Source: Helopsaltes ochotensis (Eukaryota > Chordata > Aves > Passeriformes > Locustellidae). From it: a stretch of DNA of 64,000 bases. Shown piece by piece: positions 12,901 through 22,682 of the stretch; the stretch's first letter is position 1; every line of letters starts with the position of its first letter. A program made the translations under genes and the position numbers. Location of the stretch: the NCBI GenBank assembly GCA_013400155.1, contig VXBM01000056.1:775828-839827 (forward strand). Reading direction: 5' to 3'. The notes below the pieces were generated by a model. It saw only the letters and a list, made by a program, of their open reading frames with translations. It searched no databases and had not been told where the DNA came from.

Positions 12901-14230
12901 ATGCAAGTCCTCAATTTTTTGCATAGTTATCAAATAAATAGGTATTTTATGATATCTTTGTAGAATGCCATAAACTAGTAGCGTTCTCATTTTTCAGTCA
13001 CAGATCAAACTTATTTTTTTATTGCCCTGAACCATGTACTTTAGTATGTCTGTCCAACTGGAAATACAGGCCTAAAGTATCAGTCAATGACAAATAATCA
13101 AGAATGTAATTTATAAAGTTAACAACAATGAAAGATATTTATCTTTGAATAGATTCCTGTCTGACTTTACCTTGTGATGTCTTGGTTTCTGTAAAGACTT
13201 TGATCATTACTTTCACCATGCTTCTTACATCAACAATGAAGTAGCAGTACCCAAAGGGTCCCTTACTCTTTCCATTCACACAAGTCACTCAGGACTGCAC
13301 AAAAATATCTCCATTCTATGACAGCTCTTCTTATATATACTTCAATAATATTTGGTGGTTTTGTAGCCCCAGATTCCAACAATTGGTCCTTTGAAAGTAA
13401 CAAACAAAAAGAGTATTTCACTAACAGCAAATACAAACAGACCTTCCTGCTTTCTTAATCTAATTACGATGAAGCACTGTTCTAAATCCAGGAGAGACAG
13501 GGATGGACAGACTCACACAGACCTAAAACCCTTCATGATGATGGTTAGTTCCTTGCCTTAAAAGGCACTATTTACATAGGTATATGAATACAAGTTTCTG
13601 ATCAGTATCCCAGTGCTGGAAAAGCTACATTTATTGAAGATTTTTTATTCCAAAGTCATACCTGTGAAGGAAAATAGAGTGAACTTGCACATACTACTAA
13701 TTTGCATTGAAAAATGACACGAACACACTATTTTTGGCAGGGCACACAGGCTTAGACCCAAGACTGTTCATACATATAACTCACCATCATGGGCCCAAAG
13801 CCAGAGCTGATTTATGCTGGCTGGGACATGCCAGGGAAAGCAGTTCATCAATGATGAAGGGTTTTAGTATCTCCCAGACAAATGAATTCCACATATTAAA
13901 TATTTAAAGCTGAGTTTGTAACACCACTATATATTTTCTCAAAATACAAGTTAGCATAATAAATGGGCAGAAAGACCATTAATAAGCTATTGCAAGAACA
14001 CTGGTGCTCCAACAGGCAAAGCGGCACAGCTTTTATGCACAACGTGCAGAATTAAGGGAAAAATAACTTAAAATCGAGGCTTTCGCTTTATAAAAAATTG
14101 TACCGCAAAACACTTTGACACAAGATCCACGACCACCAGCGGCCCGCCCTTCCCTGCGCAGCTACAGCGGCACGGCCCCCCGCCCTCCGCCGGAGCCGGG
14201 CTTGGGATCAGGATGGGAGCCGGGGCCGCG

Positions 14231-14278
14231 GTCAGGGTCAGGGTCAGGGTCAGGGTCAGGGTCAGGGTCAGGGTCAGG
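14231..14278 (+). repeat. (GTCAGG)8 hexamer array, telomere-variant TCAGGG
   Basis: Eight perfect head-to-tail copies of a 6-bp unit that can be read GTCAGG, GGGTCA or TCAGGG. The plus strand has regularly spaced GGG runs with 3-nt loops, followed at once by further G runs (ACGGGG, ATCGGGG, CCGGGG). This satisfies the textbook G-quadruplex pattern. TCAGGG is a known variant of the vertebrate telomere unit TTAGGG. The array is 58 bases inside intron 1. The G-rich strand is the template strand of CFAP20DC, and the coding strand is C-rich. Confidence 0.95.
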
Positions 14279-14336
14279 ACGGGGATCGGGGCCGGGGCCG
14301 CCGAGCCCGGACCGGCCGGTCCCCGCCGGGTCTCAC

Positions 14337-14338
14337 CT
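14337..14338 (-). CDS. CFAP20DC: CFAP20DC exon 1, last two bases visible, rest in gap
   Basis: On the minus strand the bases at the left edge of the gap read AG followed by GTGAGA, a near-consensus splice donor whose intron begins at 14336. In the family the first coding exon is very short (MFKN plus about three residues, ending in Gln) and stops before the Gly-Gly codons that open exon 2. A CAG codon cut after its G fits both the visible AG and the phase-0 start of exon 2. The start codon, 5' UTR and transcription start must lie inside 14339-14774 and cannot be read. Seen: the donor. Inferred: that it belongs to this gene. Confidence 0.6.
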
Positions 14339-14774
14339 NNNNNNNNNNNNNNNNNNNNNNNNNNNNNNNNNNNNNNNNNNNNNNNNNNNNNNNNNNNNNN
14401 NNNNNNNNNNNNNNNNNNNNNNNNNNNNNNNNNNNNNNNNNNNNNNNNNNNNNNNNNNNNNNNNNNNNNNNNNNNNNNNNNNNNNNNNNNNNNNNNNNNN
14501 NNNNNNNNNNNNNNNNNNNNNNNNNNNNNNNNNNNNNNNNNNNNNNNNNNNNNNNNNNNNNNNNNNNNNNNNNNNNNNNNNNNNNNNNNNNNNNNNNNNN
14601 NNNNNNNNNNNNNNNNNNNNNNNNNNNNNNNNNNNNNNNNNNNNNNNNNNNNNNNNNNNNNNNNNNNNNNNNNNNNNNNNNNNNNNNNNNNNNNNNNNNN
14701 NNNNNNNNNNNNNNNNNNNNNNNNNNNNNNNNNNNNNNNNNNNNNNNNNNNNNNNNNNNNNNNNNNNNNNNNNN
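14339..14774. other. Assembly gap (436 N)
   Basis: An unbroken run of N. It sits exactly where the CpG-island core, transcription start and exon 1 of CFAP20DC are expected. GC-rich, quadruplex-forming bird promoters are often missed by short-read sequencing, which is a likely reason. Whether 436 is a measured or an estimated size cannot be told from the sequence. Confidence 1.
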
Positions 14775-17700
14775 TTTGTCGGAGGGGTTAAGGGTGAGCC
14801 ACAGCAGCCACATCAAAGTCCTTGGTTTTTAAGGGATTGCACTGGCCTCAGAGGTCTGGCATTTTTCATTTTTCCTTACGAGAAGGAAGTGAGAAGCACA
14901 GCCCCATTAGTTTAACATCACTGGCAAGTGCAAGCAAACACCTCCTGATGGCTTCAAAAACCTCCGGGAACAGGGTTATGGGGAATCAATTTGATCTGGG
15001 GTTTTATAATGAGATATTAGTCAAAGATCTTCCCTTGAAGTGACTGCTTTTTTGATCACAGCATTTCTTCATGAAACTTTGTAGCCTTTTCACAGAAAAG
15101 TACTGGAATACCATTTTCTTCCTCAAAGTGTGTCTTAATGTTTCTAAAAAGAGCAATTATTAAGAACTTTGTAAGCCATCACGGTATAATGAAATACATG
15201 AACTGGAAGGGCTGAGCCTCTGACAGGACCTGCTCTGTCAGCCACCGGCGCTCTCTTGCTTCCTCGCTTTTCCTCCTGAAGGTACCATCCTGATTTTGCC
15301 AAGGAAGGGAATGAGTTAAATCTGTTTTAGGATGTATTTATCTTTCTCATTTTACCTTAGGATTTTCAAAGAAATCCGGTGTTGCTTTATCATATGCTGG
15401 ATTACACTGATTAGAGTTCTTGGGTATTGGAGATAAGAAGAACAATAATACTAAAGCAGAGAGCTACAGGTTATTAAATAAAAACAGTTAATAGAACAAG
15501 GATAAAAGAGAGACAATGATAGGAAAATAAAGGTTAAAAACTACTGTGGAGTTCTGTAGTTTACAGAAACTACACAGTTCATTAAATATGGTGTAACCTG
15601 AAGTTGTTTTGAAATTAATTACAAATAATACTGCATCTAAAAACCCTGCACCCTTTCTGACAGGATCTATGCTAAGGTCTGAGTAGTTTAGAAATTCCAG
15701 TTGAAAACTGAGATTCAGGCTGAAGAACCTAAAGTCTAAATGTAGCTTAGTCTAAACCTAAGCTGCTGTATGAAGCAGCTGTCAGTGAGTGTAAGGTGTA
15801 AGGAGCTACCTGCCTGCTGGGGCAAAACTGGGCTGCCCAAGTACCCTTTGCCAGCTACTGTAGGAAACTGGTTTTAGACATAGTGTGAGGGGATTTTTTT
15901 TCCCTGTTTCTTTCCAGTTTTACAGAAAAACCCTTGTATCTTTTGACCCAAAAATTACAAGTGATGTAAGACTGGCAAGGACTCTTGTGTCAGTAAATTT
16001 GGTCCATCCATACCCTGAGCAAATTCATACTTTCTAGGTCATACTGTGTTTTGAAGTTATGGTGATGTGGGAAACACTGTAAAACTAGTGATGGGATAAT
16101 CAAGGTGTTTGTTATGATATATTCTTTGAGATTGCACCTGTAGGTTGGCTGCAGTTGGTACCTGATCTGCTGGGTTATGCACTTTTCTTTGGCTAAATAT
16201 TTGAAGCCTCTGTGCGGTGAACGTCTACTAGACCCCTGGAAAGGCAGAGTGTTCAACAAGTGCTTGGGAAATAAATCGAGAAAAACTGTGAGAACTCATA
16301 TACATTTATCTTCACCCCTTACATGTTAGAACATATTTCAGTGAAGAGATTTTCTATTGTGTCTTGGACTAGGAAAATGGAACACATGAACATCCCTTCT
16401 TCTCATAAATAACCTAAGCATAAGTTGCGGTGAGGTCTCTTAAATTAAAAATACTGTGAAGTTAGGAGCATCATGCTGGGAAACGAATTGATTTAATTTA
16501 GGAGAGTATTCAATGTGCACTAGATATCTCATGTGTGATGTTAAACCCAGCCATTTTTAAAGGACCCCCACTGACATAGCTTGGTTTTATATCCATAGGA
16601 ATAGTTGTGTAATTTCCTTCATCCTTTCCTGAGTTAGCCTTATTACATATCATTGCTCACACTTGGAGCAGTCTCCCTTCCCTCTGTGTAAAACTTCATT
16701 TCAGCTCTAATGACCATTTGCCAGTCTGTTCTGTACAGTATTGTTCTGAATTGGTTTGGTTTGTGCTTTTTAAGACTGTCAGTTCCTGTAGTCTTCTCTT
16801 TCTAGTTCATACTGTATTTTGTAAAATGCCATGTTTTGTCTTGACATCTATATATATTACAAATGCTAGTTAAGATAAAAAAGAAGACACCCAGGTATCC
16901 TATAAAATTTTCTGTAGTTCCTTCGTGCCATTCTTGATGTGCAGGGAAGGGAGACATGATGTGAGTTGCTGCTTGCTTAGCCTTCACTTGGTAACAGCTG
17001 CCACAGAGCCAAGGTATACTTACCTCAGTGCCAGGCCTCTCTGCATTTCCTCTGAACATTCCTGCTCAGCCAGTGACCTTCCTGGGAGTATGTTTGCCAA
17101 GATTTTTTCTCATTTTTATTTGTATGTTGGTCTTTTGGTAGAACTGTTCAAATAAATAAAAAAGTGAAATTCATTAATTAACATGACTGTTTGTTTAATC
17201 TTCTAGAACAAAATAAATTCTGTGAGAGATCCATATAATCTCTCCATCATCTTAAGGCTTAGCTTTTAGAAGGCTGGAGTAACACCTTTGATTCAGAAAA
17301 CAGCAGTTTTCAGAAGACTCTTCTTGGGTAAATATGTTAAAATTGCGAATCAGTTCACAACCTATTTTCTAAAGCCCCACAAATGTTTAATCGTGGACAT
17401 TCTGTAAGAATCCTTTGAGGGTTGTGGATAGTTATGACAAAACACAATTGGGCCAATTTCTGTGGTGTATACTTCCAAGATTAGACTTTCATGAAGTTTC
17501 TTCTCACTGATGTGTAGTGCTGATGCTCAAATATGGAAGGGGATTCCAGAAGGGTCATGGTCAAAGGGACTGTCAAGGGGATAGCCACAGCTGCAGCAGG
17601 GGTGGAAAAGTTGTGGAGACATTCCCTCTGCATTTCTCTGTTCTTTACACCACACTGGACAGTGGTGAGCTGAGAGCAAAGACAGCTCTCCATCACCAGA

Positions 17701-17834
17701 CTAATTCTGTTGACAAAGCATGGAAAAAATTGTAGTCTTTCTGTATAATAAATGTGTTGTACCACTCCAGAAAGGATTAAGTCCTCCGATAGTAATACTT
17801 GAAACTGGCTGCTTATATCTTTTCAGACTTTATA
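14775..17834. other. Upstream flank of CFAP20DC: no gene seen
   Basis: Unique-looking sequence with falling GC away from the gap. A possible divergent transcript would start here. A plus-strand AATAAATAAA at about 17151-17160 could serve as a poly(A) signal, but no exon chain is supported. Confidence 0.5.
14793..14799 (+). promoter_or_regulatory. Possible plus-strand splice donor beside the gap
   Basis: Just right of the gap the plus strand reads AAGG followed by GTGAGC (GT at 14794-14795), a good donor match. If used, it would end the first exon of a transcript running divergently from the shared CpG island, as at many bidirectional vertebrate promoters. No acceptor or second exon is assigned, so this is a weak motif-level call. 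Confidence 0.2.
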
Positions 17835-18169
17835 GGAATCTGTTGTAATCCTTTGTGGAATGGTTTTTCCCCCAGAGAACCCCTGGGGTTCTTGACCATA
17901 TAGTTTAACCCTCTTTTCCTTTGACCCTATCGGCTCCGTGCCAGTTATCTCCTGAGCCAAAAACTAGATAAAGTCCCGACTCTTCCGTGTTCTTTTGCTC
18001 CCTCCCTGGAAACCTTTGAGGAATAAAGTATAAAGTGATCATAGGAGGTGAGAGCCTTTCTTTTGGAATCTTTTATTCTGCTCCCTGAGATGTTTCCTCC
18101 AATACCCCTAAGGGACTGAGCTAGCCCAGGAGCCTGAGGGGTGGGCTGGAGATGTATATTTCAGGAATC
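17835..18169 (+). mobile_element. Solo LTR of an ERVK-like endogenous retrovirus, with target duplication
   Basis: The element is 17841-18163 (323 bp). It starts TGTTGTAATC, ends GTATATTTCA, and is bounded by identical 6-bp repeats GGAATC (17835-17840 and 18164-18169). A 6-bp duplication and TG...CA ends are typical of beta-like (ERVK) integrations. A TATA-like CTAGATAAAG lies at 17963-17972 and a poly(A) signal AATAAA at 18022-18027, which set the orientation as plus. No internal gag, pol or env sequence adjoins it, so it is the single LTR left after recombination. It lies 3.1 kb upstream of the gap holding the CFAP20DC promoter and points away from the gene. Confidence 0.8.
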
Positions 18170-21100
18170 CATTCATGTGACCAGTTGGCCACATTTCATT
18201 TCAGTGGAGGCATTTAAACCCTTAAATCATAAAGATTTATTTAATGAAGATGCCTAACTTGTTAGCCAGCATTCATGGATGTAGAAAGACAACCCGCACA
18301 GTGCTAACAAGATTATTAATTTGTTCCTCTTTTTTGATTTGTTTGATTTATTTTGAGACAACTGGTATCTGTTTACAGATAAAAAAATATATCATCTGAA
18401 GAAAGGCAGTGAATTCCTGTAACTGAAAGATCCATCAGCTTTATGCAGTGTATGTGCTAATCCCCTTCTTTCTTTCACGATAGTTCGCTAAAGCTATGTG
18501 ATAACAAGGAAAGCATAGGGGAAAAGTGAAAGCCTGCCATGGTTTGCCTCAGTATTGAAACAACCTGTGCTTAAGTTTGGCAAGTTATGTTAGAGTGAAA
18601 AACATCTGCAGGTTCTCTTTTCACCTGCTACTGTGCTTTATAGGAGTTACAGTCTTCACACACCCCAAAATATACCAATCTATTGGTTCATTTCAGCTTT
18701 GCAGTGTAGAAGGATATTTTGTGTAATGCCTTTTGTAGTTTGCTCATGCTTCTTTGATTCAGAGAATTTTTGAATAGGATTAAAGAAAAACAGCCTCTGG
18801 ATGACCACTGGGAACTTTAAATAGCATAACCACTCTTCTATGTCCAATAAATCCATTCGATGATAAACTATTGATTTTTATAGCACAAGGTGCCAATGAT
18901 TTCTTAAGAAATCGTTGTACATTTTCTGTATTATGCACTCAGCACATAATCTATTGTGAATTGGAGGAGAGTGTTCTCAGTCTGGAATGAAACCATCTCC
19001 AAGCTGTTCTCAGAACAAAACCATCTCCACATCAGTCCAGTACTGTACAGAGTTTTGCCTCTGAAATGTACCAATGGTCTTTATCCCATTGATTGTAGTG
19101 TGTATATACAAAAAAATATAACCACTGTAATATTACTATTATCGGGACCTTCTTAAAGTAGATAGTTTATAGTACCTAAAAAGTTTTAGTAACTTGCCCA
19201 GACAAGGATAAAAATTGGAATTTCAAAAGCAACCTGATGATCTAGTGTTAAAATGGATGGCTATCTGGACTCACAGAGGAATTTCTTCATCTCTCCATCA
19301 CATAGTTTGTACAAAGAACAAGAATGTCATAGAGTGTTTCCTTTGAAGCAGCATAAAATATTAGAAAGAAAGATATTGGTTGCAATGGGTCAATACGAAC
19401 TAATTCTGACATTTCCTGTGTTCTTTTGTGCTGAGATGGGATAAACAGAGCCTTTATTTGTTCTGATAACTGTGGGGCTTATTTTCCTTCTTCTCCACCT
19501 TTGATTTTATTTTTACTGACAAGATAAAAAAAGAATCAATATATAGTTTGATGTTGCTCATCCAACTTGTCAGATTTTTGTTTAGTGTTTTGATACTGTT
19601 TTTTCATTTAATTATTGTTCACATTGTTAGAGGGTTTAAGGTTTCTCACAGCATGCTCTGCATATAAATGCCTCTGTTGTGTTATCTTTTAAATTCATCT
19701 TTTAGAATTAATGTTGTTTTTTTCAGAAATACCAACACTTTCAAATAGAATTCTTTGCACATTTGGAATATAAATAAACACACAAGTACAAATTTTGAAA
19801 AATAAAGAGCATCTGCAGTTTTCAATGAATTCCTTTGGACTGAGTCACTGGATTCCGTGCAGCATTCTTCATTTTGGCTCTTGCAAAATTGTTTTCTGAA
19901 AAGAAGTCTTCACAAAGACAGATACCACACAGATTTGTGCCCTGAGTTCCTCCTGTCTAACAACCTCCACTTCCTCTGTCTCTCGTGACTCCCTTAAAAC
20001 AACAATCCCATTTATTTTTCCTTTTTCTTCGATAATATTTTCACATTTATACATCCCTGGTAATTTATCTTGTATCTTGACCAGTTTTCTGCTTTCCTAA
20101 AACTCTTCCTGTGGTGCAGAGTTCCCAGATGTCCAAACTCCTTTCTGTGTTTTTTCTGCTCAGCAGCCAGAAAGGAAAATCTGTGCTGTGGTGTGTCCAA
20201 GAGTAGCTGTGCTGAGTGGACAGCCAGGCTGCTGCCAAAGCAAACGAGTAGTGACTTAATTTCTTCCCACCTTTCACTAATGGCAGCATCAATAACAGCT
20301 GTTCTGCATCCTGCTGTTGATTCTCATAAACCTTTCAGGAGCTTAATGTCTTAGGATATTCCATATGAAGTAAGACTAAAAGATGTTACCAATTTCAAGA
20401 AGAAGATTTGGAGTACTTGACCTAATGTCTTACATTTCTATGTAATACAGTGTATTCTGAAAGTTGACTGTCTTTGGTCTTTTGTTCATATCTTTGATCT
20501 AAAATGTAAATCAATATTTACTGTGTTATGACTGAGGAGCTAGTTGTCAAAACCTCCAATGCTGCTAGAGGTTAAAGGTGTGTTCCTCTTTCAGATACAG
20601 CCAGCTTTTATTTTCTGTTGTAAGCAGACTGAAAAGGAGGGGAGCTATGTCTTATATAATTTCTTGCTATGTTAATTTTAAACAAGTTTAAAAAAATGTT
20701 TTTGTACATTTCTTAGAGGGAGCTGACAAGTTCTTCTGTCGTGAGGGGAGCATGAGCAATTTTAAACTTACCAATATAAATGTATATTCCTTTTATACAT
20801 TTATATGCTTGCTTGCAAAGACTTTGTAGTAGGCAATGTGACATAAATACATTGCTCCCTTCCAAAGCATGAATTCTGCATGACTTTAACTGATTCTTCT
20901 TAAAGGATAAAATTTGAATTACTCTGACTTTCATTTTAAATTAATGAACCAAATTCCTGGGTTGGCCTGTGGAGCAGCAGCCACCCTCACAGAGGGTAGT
21001 TTGTGGAGTGGTAAATTTATTTACTTCGTACCAGGGTGTATTGCTAAGGTGAAAGCACACTGTGCTTTTGTGTGCACTGATGATCTGAGCTTTCACAGAA

Positions 21101-21339
21101 CTCTGATAATATAGTTTGAATGCTTTCATCATTAGGTCTTATGAAAAAAGCCAGATACAAAGTAGGTGTGGACTAATAGGCTCTAGGGAATTGCTAAAAT
21201 AGAAAAAGTTTTTCAGTCTCTTCAATTTCTGTCATGTTACCTCCTGCTTCTGGAGAAGTTTGGAATACAAATCAAACTGGCATAATTCAGGAGTCCCACA
21301 CACCAGTGCCATCATGATAATGTGAAACTGTTTATTGGC
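18170..21339. other. Intergenic: no gene seen
   Basis: AT-rich unique sequence. A short minus-strand ORF at 19869-20054 is glutamate-rich (EEKGKINGIVVLRES...) but has no recognised domain. Nothing else stands out. Confidence 0.5.
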
Positions 21340-21644
21340 TCAGTTTTTCATGACTGTCATGAATGTCATGAATCTGGGAGAAGAGATCACGCTTTTGTTT
21401 TGTCTCTTCCCAGACGGAACTTTCTGTTCTTTCTGGAGCTTACTGCTAGAGGTGTAACTTTCTACCACAGGTTGCTGTAGACTGTACTGCACCTGGTACA
21501 GCATGAATCTAGAGACAGGGAAGAAGGGGAGGTTCTGTGCCCCGGGATGGCTGCTGAGATAAATAGGGATATCAGGTCCCAGTGATGATGGAATTTGGTT
21601 CCGCTGCGCAGGTGCAAACATTGGCACAAGTGTCACATTAGCCA
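21331..21644 (-). CDS. Candidate orphan terminal exon (unrecognised, about 101 codons)
   Basis: On the minus strand a possible acceptor CTCTATTAG (AG at 21646-21645) opens a frame of about 101 codons ending in TGA at 21342-21340. After three bases comes AATAAA (21336-21331), so stop and poly(A) signal are compact as in a terminal exon. Codon use looks coding-like (CAG for most Gln, CTG/CTC Leu), and the peptide is Pro/Ser/Gln-rich with a basic tail (QKEQKVPSGKRQNKS). A stop lies six codons upstream of the GTG that follows the acceptor, so any protein needs an upstream exon, and none was identified. No family is recognised. It may be a real lineage-specific or testis-type gene end, an old retroviral remnant, or chance. 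Confidence 0.25.
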
Positions 21645-22189
21645 CTAATAGAGGTTTGGGTTATGAGCAATGAAGGTGAACTGTGCTGGATAAAATATAC
21701 AGCACCTGGCACTTTTGCAAGCAGTCTTTCAATTACTTGTCCTTTTGGCCACTGCTCAGCACTGATTTGATGGAATACATTGAGGATAAATCTATAGGGA
21801 CCTCATTGATAAGATAACTCATTTTCTATATAGGAAAATGCAATTGGACTTCTCTAGCTGGACTGTAGTTGTGTATGTGATCTGGCATCTCTTAGGGAAA
21901 TTAGGGATAATGCTTATAAGAAGGAAAGTTGCAAAGCAAGTAAAGAATCATGTGAGGGTTTGAGAACTACAGGAGACACTAGAAAATTTTAATTGCAGGA
22001 CTAGGTTACAGTACAATTTTTAAGGACTGGTCTTCTGACTAATTTTTTGTATTTTTGTTCACATAATTTTCCCAAAAATGAGATGTATATGTATGAAATA
22101 TACAGATGGAAGAACTCTGAATAGGAGCAGTCTCTCAGCTAGGAAGAATGGGATGAACTTAAGGCCTGGAGTAGTGAAAATCAGATGAA

Positions 22190-22680
22190 ATTCACTGCTG
22201 TGTGGTGCAAGGTCATGCATTTGGAGACTAATAAGTTGCAAGGTTGTGTATGAGAAATGACTGAGGAAGCAAAAGTGCTGAAGCTAAAGAGCAGTGTTGG
22301 CAAAAGGACAAATGAGCATAAAGCAATCATAAATACAATTAAATTTGGAAACTAGAAGGACATTTTTAGTTGTCAATGAAGTAAAATTCTGGAAGAGTTT
22401 TCCCATAAGAGATGTAGGGGCAAAGAAAAAGTAAATTAAAAGAGGGGAGATTTAGATAAAATGTTAGGAAGAAGTTCTTTACTAAGAAGGTGGTGAGAAA
22501 CTGGATCAGGTTACCCAGAGAAATTGTGGATACCTCATCCCTGGAACTGTTCAAGATCAGGTGAGATGGAGATCTGGGCAATCTGATCTTGCGGAAGGTG
22601 TCCTGCCCCTATGGCAGTGGAGTTAGAACAAGATTTTTAAGGTCCCTTCCAACTCAAACCATTCCATGATTCTGTGATAC
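22190..22680 (+). mobile_element. CR1 LINE fragment, 3' end (plus)
   Basis: The 3' part of a CR1 retrotransposon. Upstream there is a stretch like the end of ORF2 (GCAAGGTCATGCATTTGG and following). Then comes the conserved tail region with GGAGATTTAGATAAAATGTTAGG, CAGGTTACCCAGAGAAATTG, CATCCCTGGAACTGTTCAAG and finally AAGGTCCCTTCCAACTCAAACC followed by ATTCCATGATTCTGTGAT. That ending is diagnostic of avian/reptilian CR1. The copy is 5'-truncated, has internal deletions and is not coding-competent. Confidence 0.92.
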
Positions 22681-22682
22681 CA

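Larger units (their letters stand above)
7661..14336 (-). other. CFAP20DC intron 1 (6,676 bp)
   Basis: Bounded by the donor GTGAGA beside the gap and the acceptor ATCATAG before exon 2. It is mostly AT-rich. A somewhat GC-richer patch at 9180-9720 gives a 130-codon minus-strand ORF with no recognised domain and could be a decayed repeat. 11100-11420 is very AT-rich with many TAAT/ATTA homeodomain-like cores. The exon-like segment at 9871-9958 is listed separately. Confidence 0.75.
14130..14338 (-). promoter_or_regulatory. CpG island at the CFAP20DC 5' end
   Basis: Around 209 bases with roughly twenty CpG dinucleotides and very high GC, in sharp contrast to the AT-rich flanks. The island ends abruptly in an assembly gap that presumably holds its core. 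It contains GC-box-like CCGCCC matches (about 14143-14149 and in the following line) and an NRF1-half-site-like TGCGCA at 14155-14160. It covers the first ~200 bases of intron 1 next to the exon 1 donor, so it is the downstream shoulder of a CpG-island promoter that drives the minus-strand gene. Factor sites are motif matches only. Confidence 0.8.
1..14774 (-). other. CFAP20DC: CFAP20DC gene locus, 5' part (minus strand)
   Basis: This is the gene-level entry. It joins the CpG-island promoter and gap (14130-14774), the exon 1 edge (14337-14338), exon 2 (7571-7660) and exon 3 (6997-7090), all read on the minus strand. Exon 2 runs into exon 3 without a phase break, and both match the N-terminus of the CFAP20 domain-containing protein as I remember it from vertebrates. 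Exon 1 is inferred to carry the start codon and about seven residues and is almost wholly inside the gap. The gene continues past base 1: exon 3 ends in phase 1 and no convincing exon 4 was found in the remaining 6,996 bases. CFAP20 itself is an inner-junction protein of ciliary doublet microtubules. The function of CFAP20DC is poorly defined, so a role in motile cilia or flagella is inferred from family membership only. Confidence 0.85.

Noticed and set aside
14115..14915. ORFs of 180-266 codons across the gap, including Gly-Ser or Val-Arg repeats
   Set aside because: They exist only because N is not read as a stop and because the hexamer array is open in several frames. They are not genes.
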